From the NCBI RefSeq assembly GCF_009735625.1, contig NZ_CP046244.1:1054001-1118000 (forward strand): a stretch of 64,000 nucleotides of DNA, read 5' to 3'. This document shows, in pieces, positions 15,766-22,229 of the stretch. A program made the position numbers and the translations under genes. How positions within the stretch are numbered: position 1 is the stretch's first letter; each line of letters starts with the position of its first letter. Source of the stretch: Moorella glycerini. Its GTDB lineage: Bacteria > Bacillota > DSM-521 > Neomoorellales > Neomoorellaceae. The notes under the pieces are model-generated. The model had not been told where the DNA came from. It ran no database searches and saw only the letters and a list, made by a program, of their open reading frames with translations.

Positions 15766-16239
15766 ATGCCGACTTACAACCCTATATTGACGATTACCTT
15801 GACCCCTGCCGGGGTTATCGCCCCCCACCGGTTTGTTAACTTTGCCGGTGGCCAGGCCGGGGCCGGACAGGCCGCCCGAGGAGTTACCCATGACGGGGCG
15901 GAAGCGGGAGAAAAGGCCGTCGCGGTCATTGCCCTCGGTACGGCGATAGTGGAAGCTGGCGGCGCTATTAACACGGGCGACCCGCTGACCGCCGACGCCA
16001 ACGGGAAGGCCGTAGTGGTAACCGATGCCTCGGGCGCGGCCATTAACGCCATTGCGGTAGGTTCCACCGCAGCGGACGGCGACCTGGTGGAAGTGATAGT
16101 GGTATCGCCGGTGGCCAAGGCAACCATGACCAGGGCGGCAGCCCAAGCCAACAGCACGGCGGCGGACGTGGCCACCATCGTGGCGGATTTCAACGCTTTG
16201 TTAGCCAAACTCCGGGCCGCCGGGATAATGGCGCAGTAA
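15766..16239 (+). CDS. Capsid decoration/cement protein (DUF2190-like)
   Basis: A 157-residue protein, ATG 15766 after GAGGAGG. It is small, neutral and rich in Ala, Gly, Val and Thr. The pattern around INTGDPLTADANGKAVVV and the repeated small beta turns is typical of DUF2190-type head decoration proteins, which cover the capsid surface and stabilise it. It lies between the scaffold and the major capsid genes, the usual place. Confidence 0.7.
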   Translation: MPTYNPILTITLTPAGVIAPHRFVNFAGGQAGAGQAARGVTHDGAEAGEKAVAVIALGTAIVEAGGAINTGDPLTADANGKAVVVTDASGAAINAIAVGSTAADGDLVEVIVVSPVAKATMTRAAAQANSTAADVATIVADFNALLAKLRAAGIMAQ

Positions 16240-16270
16240 CCGATACTAACCTTACTGGAGGTGCGAAATA

Positions 16271-17191
16271 ATGCCGACTTACAAGCAGGTGCGGGTAGTT
16301 GACCCGGTATTGACAACGGTGGTCCAGGGCTATAAGCCCCCGGAATTTGTGGGCGATAAAATCCTTCCCATCGTACTGACCGACAAAATGGGCGGGCTGA
16401 TCAGAAGGTTCGGCCCGGACGACTTCAAGCTGTATGACACCAGGCGTGCCATGAGGGCGAAAAGCAAGCGGATTGAACCCAGGGAAGGTGAAACGGTAAA
16501 ACTGGCGCTGCATGAAGAGTCCCTGGAAATCACCATTGACATCAACGAGCGCAGCGAGGCCCCCAACCAGGCGCAGCTGGAGGCGCGGCGCAGCCGCATC
16601 GCCATGAACAACATCCTGACCCGCAAGGAGAAGGACCAGGCCGACGTGGTGCTGGATCCCAACAATTATGCTCCCGGCCATGTGCTGGACCTGGCGGGGA
16701 ACGCCATGTGGAGCGATTATACCAACTCCGACCCCATTGGCGACATCGAGGATGCCAAGTCAACCGTGCGCCAGAAGATCGGCAAGAGGCCCAATGTGAT
16801 GCTCCTGGGAGCCACCACCTTCGATATCCTGAAGGAACACCCGAAGCTGATCGAGCGCATCAAGTACGCTGTCAAAGGGGTTCTTACCGTTGATCTGATG
16901 AAGGAATTGTTCGGGATCCAGGATATTATCGTCGGGGAATCCCTCTATGCCGACGATAAAGATGTGCTGCACGATATCTGGCCCAATATCGCGGTGCTGG
17001 CCTATGTACCCCCTGAGAACGAGCGGGGCGAGGAAACGCCCAGCTTCGGCTACACCTTCCGCAAGAAGGGCCACCCGCAATCCGGGATGTACAAGGAAGG
17101 CAACAAGCTGGATGTCATCGAGGTTTGGGACATCTACGACCCCATGGTCCTCGGTCCCAGCGCCGGGTTCCTGATCAGGAACACCAACTAA
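16271..17191 (+). CDS. Major capsid protein (Mu T-like, HK97 fold expected)
   Basis: A 306-residue shell protein, ATG 16271 behind GGAGGTG. Recognisable parts are the N-terminal PPEFVGDKILPIV and the LARRSRIA-like helix, then the TRKEKDQADVVLDPNNY loop, KRPNVMLLGATTFDILKEHP and the C-terminal VIEVWDIYDPMVLG. These follow the Mu gp34/major capsid E group. Several hundred copies should form the T=7-type icosahedral head. Confidence 0.85.
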   Translation: MPTYKQVRVVDPVLTTVVQGYKPPEFVGDKILPIVLTDKMGGLIRRFGPDDFKLYDTRRAMRAKSKRIEPREGETVKLALHEESLEITIDINERSEAPNQAQLEARRSRIAMNNILTRKEKDQADVVLDPNNYAPGHVLDLAGNAMWSDYTNSDPIGDIEDAKSTVRQKIGKRPNVMLLGATTFDILKEHPKLIERIKYAVKGVLTVDLMKELFGIQDIIVGESLYADDKDVLHDIWPNIAVLAYVPPENERGEETPSFGYTFRKKGHPQSGMYKEGNKLDVIEVWDIYDPMVLGPSAGFLIRNTN

Positions 17192-17204
17192 GGGGGTGTG
17201 ACCG

Positions 17205-17510
17205 GTGCCTAAATACGTGGTATTGGGATACGTAAAACACAACGGCGAAAAGCTCCAGGCTGGCGACATCCTGGAGCTGACCGCCAAGGAAGCCGCCCCG
17301 CTCTTGAAATTGCAATCAATCAGCAAGCTGCAAGAGCCTGGCGAGGACAAGGAGAGCGGCGCTCCCGACACAGGCGGCAAGGCCGGGGAAGGCGACGCCG
17401 CCAGCAAGGCCGACCAGACCGAGGCAAAGCCCGAGACCAAGCCCGAGGCCGACAAGGGCGGCAAGGGGGACCAGAAAGCGGCCCCCGATAAGGGCGGCAA
17501 GAAGAGCTAA
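17205..17510 (+). CDS. Small head/neck protein with Lys/Glu-rich tail
   Basis: A 101-residue protein, GTG 17205 with GGGGGTG upstream. The N-terminal ~45 residues are a folded beta-rich part (KYVVLGYVKHNGEKLQAGD), similar to small Mu gp35-like proteins. The rest is a low-complexity tail of Lys, Glu, Asp, Gly and Pro. It lies between capsid and neck genes. Exact role unknown. Confidence 0.65.
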   Translation: MPKYVVLGYVKHNGEKLQAGDILELTAKEAAPLLKLQSISKLQEPGEDKESGAPDTGGKAGEGDAASKADQTEAKPETKPEADKGGKGDQKAAPDKGGKKS

Positions 17511-17701
17511 AGAAATGCCCCGCAGAGGCCCTAAAACGGCCCAGGAACAGAGGGGGGATATAAAGATATGCGCCCCCGATTTGTAACAAAAAGTAACAGG
17601 GTTGTAACGGGGTTATAACACGTTTCGTTACTAACCCATACCCCTGAAATTCATTCCCCGATAAATTCGGGAGCGCGTTTCCCCTCCCGGAGGTGATGAC
17701 C
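17511..17701 (+). other. Intergenic region with repeated GTAAC motifs and a tiny ORF
   Basis: This 191-bp gap splits the head and neck genes. Between 17582 and 17632 there are five GTAAC/GTTAC-like motifs in both orientations. A 16-codon ORF (17568-17618, MRPRFVTKSNRVVTGL) follows a good AGGGGGG site ten bases upstream. It may be a tiny protein or a remnant of a longer gene. No promoter or terminator is clear. Confidence 0.3.
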
Positions 17702-18133
17702 ATGTACTGCGAACTGGCGGACATTTTAGCCCAGGTAGACCGGCGAAAGCTAATCGATCTCTCCAATGACGACGGGGAGCCGGTGCTGGACGAAAACGGC
17801 AACCCGACCATCAACACGGCCAACGTGAACAAGGCCATCGAAGCCGCCGGGTCGGAGATCGATTCCTATGCTTCGGTGAGATATCAGGTCCCCTTTTCGC
17901 CGGTGCCCCCGGTGATCAAAAAGCTGGCGGTGGACATCGCCGTTTATAACCTGTTCTCCCGCAAGTGGACCGGCGAGGAGGAAGACAACATCATCCTTCG
18001 CTACAAAAACGCTGTCAAGCTGCTGGAGAAGATCGCCGAGGGGAAGGTGCAGATAGGCATCAGCGAAAACAGCCTCTTCTATTCCGCCCCGGCCAAGGTT
18101 TTCGGGGACACCTTCCGCAAGGAGTACGACTGA
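17702..18133 (+). CDS. Neck/head-completion protein (Mu gp36, DUF1320)
   Basis: A 143-residue protein from ATG 17702, eight bases after CGGAGG; the GTG at 17693 overlaps that site. The N-terminal CELADILAQVDRRKLIDLSN motif and the helical middle (EAAGSEIDSYASVRYQVPFS) are typical of DUF1320 (Mu gp36), a small head-tail connector. It is followed with 1-bp overlap by the virion morphogenesis gene. Confidence 0.8.
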   Translation: MYCELADILAQVDRRKLIDLSNDDGEPVLDENGNPTINTANVNKAIEAAGSEIDSYASVRYQVPFSPVPPVIKKLAVDIAVYNLFSRKWTGEEEDNIILRYKNAVKLLEKIAEGKVQIGISENSLFYSAPAKVFGDTFRKEYD

Positions 18134-18669
18134 TGGCGGGGGTGGAACTGGCGGGCCAGTGGGCCGAGCTCAGGCGCACCATGGAGAACATGAACCTGTC
18201 GGACCAGGACCTCCTGGCGCTGAACGAGCGCGTGGCGGCCATCCTGGAACAGTCCACCCAGGAGCGGTTCGAGGAGGAAAAAGGCCCGGACGGGAAGTCC
18301 TGGCCGCCTTTGAGTGAGCAGACCCTGGTGGCGCGGGCCAGGCGGCGGACCCGGCGGAAAGATGGCTCCAGCGGCTTCAGGACCAAGCGGGGCAACCTTT
18401 CCAGGCGGGCGCTGCGGATCATAGAGAATGCCGCCATCCTGAAAGACACCGGCAGGTTGATGCGGTCAATCACTTCCAAGGCCAGGCCCGAAGGGGCGGC
18501 GGTGGGCACCAACCTGGTTTACGCCGCCATCCATCAACTGGGCGGCAAGGCGGGCCGGGGCAAAAGGGTGGAGATACCGGCCCGGCCCTACCTGGGGGTA
18601 TCGAGCGCCGACGAGCAAGACCTGCTGGCTATGCTGCAAGAATTCATTGAGGAGCGAATCGAAAAATGA
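18133..18669 (+). CDS. Virion morphogenesis/tail completion protein (Mu G-like)
   Basis: A 178-residue protein, ATG 18133 overlapping the previous stop. The motif RFEEEKGPDGKSWPPLSEQT and later RLMRSITSKARPEGAAVGTN with YAAIHQLGGKAGRG are hallmarks of the phage virion morphogenesis family (PF05069; P2 gpS, Mu gpG), needed to finish the tail or neck. In Mu the gene lies earlier, next to F; here it sits after gp36, an order seen in other Mu-like phages. Confidence 0.85.
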   Translation: MAGVELAGQWAELRRTMENMNLSDQDLLALNERVAAILEQSTQERFEEEKGPDGKSWPPLSEQTLVARARRRTRRKDGSSGFRTKRGNLSRRALRIIENAAILKDTGRLMRSITSKARPEGAAVGTNLVYAAIHQLGGKAGRGKRVEIPARPYLGVSSADEQDLLAMLQEFIEERIEK

Positions 18670-19151
18670 TCCAGATCGCCAAGGATACCATAACAGGAAT
18701 TCTCAATAATATCGGTGTCAAGCAGGTCTATTACGACGACGATGCCTTTAACCGCAGCAAAGCCAACCCCAGCGCCATCGTCCTGGCCAACAAGGAAGAG
18801 CTGAAGGACAAGCGCCGGAAGGTGTGCATCTGGACCGACCCGGCCACGGGTAAGCGCTACCTGCGCAGCCAGAGGTACGAGCGGATTTTGCCCATTGAGG
18901 TGAACATTTTCCACCGGACGGAGGAACTGGTAGACGAGATCGCCAGGGCGCTTCTGGCCGGGCTGCCGGACGGTATTGATGACGGCCAGGGAAACTGGAC
19001 TCCCATCGAACCATCCACCATCGACTGGCCACCGGACCAGAAAGAAAGGGCGCTGGCGGTGGTGTTTATCAAGTTTATCGGCGGCATTTACCAGGACCGG
19101 GAGCTGGTGGCTTACACCAAGCTCACCGGCGGCAATACAAGCATCCAATAA
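18666..19151 (+). CDS. Tail terminator-like protein (Mu gp37, DUF1834 style)
   Basis: A 161-residue protein, ATG 18666, 4-bp overlap with the gene before. It has mixed alpha/beta composition with RYERILPIEVNIFHRTEELV and a C-terminal beta strand region, like the gp37/tail terminator group. It should cap the tail tube near the neck. Assignment is mainly by order and size. Confidence 0.6.
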   Translation: MIQIAKDTITGILNNIGVKQVYYDDDAFNRSKANPSAIVLANKEELKDKRRKVCIWTDPATGKRYLRSQRYERILPIEVNIFHRTEELVDEIARALLAGLPDGIDDGQGNWTPIEPSTIDWPPDQKERALAVVFIKFIGGIYQDRELVAYTKLTGGNTSIQ

Positions 19152-19164
19152 GGAGGGCTGAAGC

Positions 19165-19383
19165 ATGGCGGAAAAAGATGACCGGGGCAGCAAAAAGCAA
19201 AACGAACCTGAGAAAAAGCTCTACCCCATCGAGGAACTGGCGGCAAAGCAGAACCTGCGCCCGTCCATCCTGGCGGGCATGAAAATGTCATATGGCTGGG
19301 CCGATGGGCTAGCCATGACCGATGAGGACTTCAACAAGGCGAAAGATGACTGGCTCAAGCGACCGGTTCACGGTCGGAAATAG
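19165..19383 (+). CDS. Small protein before tail sheath (gp38-like)
   Basis: A 72-residue protein, ATG 19165 after AAGGAGG. The N-terminus is charged and disordered (KDDRGSKKQNEPEKK); the rest (YPIEELAAKQNLRPSILAGM) resembles small Mu gp38-type proteins found just before the sheath gene. Function unknown. Confidence 0.6.
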   Translation: MAEKDDRGSKKQNEPEKKLYPIEELAAKQNLRPSILAGMKMSYGWADGLAMTDEDFNKAKDDWLKRPVHGRK

Positions 19384-19396
19384 GAGGTGAACGATT

Positions 19397-20770
19397 ATGC
19401 CGGTTTGGTCCAAAGCGGAAGTAGAGTATCTGGACAAGGGTACCGTAACGGTGAAAGACGTTACCGGGACCCATATCAAGATTGGTTACTGCACCGGACT
19501 TGCTCCGGGGCAGTTTGTGACCCTGACTGACGAGGAGAGCGTGCTGGAGAAGCTGGGCGCTGGCCCCCTGGCGGAAGCCTGCCTGGATACAATCCAGGTG
19601 CAAGGCGGTACGATTATTGCCATTGCTGCAGCGGCGAGCGTTGCGGGCACATCCACCAACATCACCCACATGGGTACCGGGCAGGCGACGTTTGTCAAAG
19701 GAGGTACCCCTATCGGCGAATATGACGTTATCCTGGCGATCACCCAGGGTGGGGCGCTGAATGCGGCCCAGTACAAGGTTTCGGTGGACGGAGGCGACAG
19801 CTGGTCACAAATCAAGACGGTGCCGGTGGATGGCATTGTTGATACGGGCACCGGTATCACCATCACCTTCAGCAATGCCGTGGACCCGGGTACCAGCTTT
19901 GTGGCGGGGGATACCTACAGCTTCAAGACGACCGCTCCCTCCATGTCCAACCAGGACTTCCTAAATGCCATGGATGTGGTCAAGAACAATAATTTTGTCT
20001 ATGAATTCATCCATGTGGTGGGCGAAACCGCCCCCGCTCTGTGGGCGGTGTGCGCCACCGAGGCCGACGCCCTGGAAGCCGTGGCAATACCGACCTTCTT
20101 TGTATGCGAGACGCGGAACATCGACGATACCGAGGACCCGGACACCTATGTCCAGGCCCTGATCAGCGAAAAGGGACTTCTTGCCCACGAGCGGCTTTGC
20201 GTGGTGGCCGCAAGGCTGGAACTGGCAGACCTGCGCGGCAGGCAGCAGGACAAAAACGCTGGCGGCATTGTTACGGGGATTATCGGCAAGTCGAAAATCG
20301 AAGAGTCGGCGGGCAAGGTGCGCAAGTATAACCTGGCCCCTCCCGCCCTGGCCATCAAACCCGACGGCTTGAATGAGGGGCACCTGAAGCAGCTGAACGA
20401 CGCCGGGTTCACGGTGTGCCGGACCTATAACCAGTACTCCGGCATTTACATTGAGGAAGCTAATTTGATGTCCCCTCCGGGTTCGGATTATATGTACGTC
20501 AAGGACCGCAGGCTGGCGGACACCGCCGGGCGGCTGGCCTACCAGGCGGGGATGTTCTACATGAAGAGTGAGATGTTTGAGGATGATTTAGACAACCTCA
20601 AGGCCAACATGGAAGTGCCCCTGGACCAGATGGTCAAAGACAGGCACATGAAGGGCTATGAACTGACCCTGGTGAAGGCGGCCAATGATGAGATCGTCTT
20701 TGATCTGGTGGTGCAGGAAGTGGGCAGTATCAGGAAGTTCAAGACCAGGATCAGCCTGGAGAGGGGGTAA
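19397..20770 (+). CDS. Contractile tail sheath protein
   Basis: A 457-residue protein, ATG 19397 after TAGGAGG. The C-terminal half carries the sheath features seen in DUF2586-type sheath proteins: HERLCVVAARLELADLRGRQ, then GGIVTGIIGKSKIEESAGKV, and the end part LVVQEVGSIRKFKTRISLER. The N-terminal region has beta-rich inserts (residues about 70-180). It forms the contractile outer tube around the tail tube gene product that follows, so the virion should be a myovirus like Mu. Confidence 0.8.
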   Translation: MPVWSKAEVEYLDKGTVTVKDVTGTHIKIGYCTGLAPGQFVTLTDEESVLEKLGAGPLAEACLDTIQVQGGTIIAIAAAASVAGTSTNITHMGTGQATFVKGGTPIGEYDVILAITQGGALNAAQYKVSVDGGDSWSQIKTVPVDGIVDTGTGITITFSNAVDPGTSFVAGDTYSFKTTAPSMSNQDFLNAMDVVKNNNFVYEFIHVVGETAPALWAVCATEADALEAVAIPTFFVCETRNIDDTEDPDTYVQALISEKGLLAHERLCVVAARLELADLRGRQQDKNAGGIVTGIIGKSKIEESAGKVRKYNLAPPALAIKPDGLNEGHLKQLNDAGFTVCRTYNQYSGIYIEEANLMSPPGSDYMYVKDRRLADTAGRLAYQAGMFYMKSEMFEDDLDNLKANMEVPLDQMVKDRHMKGYELTLVKAANDEIVFDLVVQEVGSIRKFKTRISLERG

Positions 20771-20775
20771 GCTGA

Positions 20776-21210
20776 ATGGCTGTTAACGGCAAGGTGTACG
20801 ACTGGGAGAGCATCACCATTGCCCTTCCCTACGGGGTGGTGATCGGCGTGGAAAGTATTGACTACGACGATAGCAAGGAGGCGGAGCTGGTCTACGGTAA
20901 GGGCGGCAAAGCGGTTGGCTACGGTCAGGGCAACTACGAGGCCAATGCCAAAATAACCCTGCTCCGGGACGAGTACGACCGGCTGCTGGAGTATGCCAGG
21001 GAGAACGGCAAGGCCCTTTATAAACTGCCCCCCTTCCCCATCACGGTGAGCTACGCCAACGACGGGGAACGGCCCAAGACGGATGTAATCAAAGGTGCCA
21101 AGCTCACCAAGAACGCCCATAAAGCGGCACAGGGCGACAAGAAGCTCTCGGTGGACCTGGAGCTTTTGGTTACCGACGAGATCATCCGGGACGGCGTGCG
21201 GGCGGTCTAA
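20776..21210 (+). CDS. Tail tube protein
   Basis: A 144-residue protein, ATG 20776, directly after the sheath gene. Composition and length fit a myovirus tube protein (Mu M-like): beta-rich with WESITIALPYGVVIGVESID, YGQGNYEANAKITLLRDEYD and a C-terminal LSVDLELLVTDEII. Hexamers of it would build the inner tube. Confidence 0.8.
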   Translation: MAVNGKVYDWESITIALPYGVVIGVESIDYDDSKEAELVYGKGGKAVGYGQGNYEANAKITLLRDEYDRLLEYARENGKALYKLPPFPITVSYANDGERPKTDVIKGAKLTKNAHKAAQGDKKLSVDLELLVTDEIIRDGVRAV

Positions 21211-21243
21211 ACGATAATTTGCTGGTAAGGAGGATGTTTTCTC

Positions 21244-21585
21244 ATGGATAACAAGAAACTGAGCGAGCTGAAGGAAAAATACGGCGAGGTCATCCTGGTG
21301 AAGGTGCCCGACCTGCAGAACCTGGATGACGACCGTGGGGACCCGGTGACGCTGGAGTTTGTCTTCCACAAGCCCAAGTCGCGGGATATTGAGCGCTTCC
21401 TCAAGGAGATGAGTAAGGACGTTTCCAGGGCCATGAAAAACCTCTGCTTCGGCCTGGTGGTCGAGGAGATGAAGGGCGAGCTGGAACGGGCGCTGGAGAA
21501 ATACCCCGCCATCCATACGGGGATAGCCAACAGCATCCTGGACCGGATGGGCATGTCGGACGCCATTGAGTTAAAAAACTTATAA
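21244..21585 (+). CDS. Tail assembly chaperone, short form
   Basis: A 113-residue protein, ATG 21244 after AAGGAGG. It is helical with beta N-terminus (EVILVKVPDLQNLDD, LEFVFHKPKSRDIERFL), like gpG-type tail chaperones that bind the tape measure. The last codons are TTA AAA AAC TTA TAA, which contain the slippery heptamer A AAA AAC at 21573-21579 in the correct phase. Ribosomes that slip -1 there continue into the next frame to make the long form. Confidence 0.8.
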   Translation: MDNKKLSELKEKYGEVILVKVPDLQNLDDDRGDPVTLEFVFHKPKSRDIERFLKEMSKDVSRAMKNLCFGLVVEEMKGELERALEKYPAIHTGIANSILDRMGMSDAIELKNL

Positions 21586-21791
21586 GGCGGGTAGACGCCC
21601 TGGTGGAGGAGATTGACAACAACTCCTTCACCGCCGGGCGGCTGCTGATCAAAAAGCACCTGCAGCGGGAAAGCGACTTTGAGCTGGAAGAGTTCGCGGA
21701 GCTTTACGCCCAGGCGCTGTGGTTGGAACGCAGGGAGATGGACCTGATGGCGGCGGCCATCGCCAAGGCATTCGGAGGGGACAAAGAATAG
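21244..21791 (+). CDS. Tail assembly chaperone, -1 frameshift long form
   Basis: Slipping -1 on A AAA AAC (21573-21579) lets translation bypass the TAA at 21583-21585 and read CTT ATA AGG CGG GTA GAC into the frame ending at 21791, with no stop on the way. The product would be about 182 residues. A small GC stem (GGCG 21586-21589 with CGCC 21596-21599) starts six bases after the slip site. The only other start for the second frame is GTG 21603, which has no ribosome site. Lambda G/GT and many myophages use the same device before the tape measure gene. Confidence 0.78.
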
Positions 21792-21819
21792 GCCCCTTTG
21801 CTGTAGTATAAGGGGCCTA
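21789..21819. terminator. Bidirectional hairpin after tail chaperone gene
   Basis: TAGGCCCCTT (21789-21798) pairs with AAGGGGCCTA (21810-21819), ten perfect pairs with an 11-base loop; the first TAG is the stop of the frameshift frame. T-rich sequence lies beyond it on both sides, six Ts at 21837-21842 after a second small stem, and TATTCTTT on the minus strand. It probably ends the minus-strand gene 21849-22178 and may partly stop the tail transcript. Confidence 0.55.
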
Positions 21820-21848
21820 AAGGCAAAATCGCCGGATTTTTTAAGTGG

Positions 21849-22178
21849 TTAAATTTTAGTGCCCTTTCCTTGTTGGATAAGTACCTTTTGGTGACATTCA
21901 AAACAGTCGAATGTCTTTGTGCCCGATAAAAGTTTATTTTTGGTATGACAGTAAGGGCAGTCAATCTTTATAGTCGAAGCAAAAATAGAAGCAAGTAAAG
22001 ATATTAAACCTATCAAACCAATGACCACCCCCAAAATTATCATAGGGATGGCAATAAAAAATCCGCCGATGCCCATTAGAAGAAAGGCCATTATCGGCAT
22101 GGCTCCCCAACCTGCAAAAAGCAACACTAAACTGTTTAGAACAGCGCCACCTTTAGTTTTAGCATCAATATCAGCCAT
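21849..22178 (-). CDS. Moron-like membrane protein with C-terminal zinc ribbon
   Basis: A 109-residue protein on the strand opposite to all tail genes. Start ATG 22176-22178 lies behind GGGGTGATG; ATG 22184 is too close to the site. Two or three hydrophobic helices (SLVLLFAGWGAMPIMAFLLM, then IPMIILGVVIGLIGLISLL) are followed by a cytoplasmic zinc ribbon with CPYC (about residue 74) and CFEC. Base composition is clearly more AT-rich than its neighbours. It has its own -10 box (22200-22205) and a hairpin after it, so it is probably expressed in the lysogen. Function unknown. Confidence 0.75.
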   Translation of the reverse strand: MADIDAKTKGGAVLNSLVLLFAGWGAMPIMAFLLMGIGGFFIAIPMIILGVVIGLIGLISLLASIFASTIKIDCPYCHTKNKLLSGTKTFDCFECHQKVLIQQGKGTKI

Positions 22179-22199
22179 CAACATCACCCCATGACCTTT

Positions 22200-22205
22200 A
22201 TTATA
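22200..22205 (-). promoter_or_regulatory. -10 box for the moron-like gene
   Basis: On the minus strand the sequence reads TGGTATATAAT about 22 bases before the start codon of the moron-like gene. It has a perfect TATAAT but no good -35 box at 17 bp. It overlaps the upstream region of the tape measure gene. Confidence 0.45.
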
Positions 22206-22229
22206 TACCAAAGCCTGGAGGACTGCACT

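Noticed and set aside
21603-21791. Independent small gene starting at GTG 21603
   Set aside because: No Shine-Dalgarno, and the slippery heptamer in the preceding gene explains the frame as a -1 extension.
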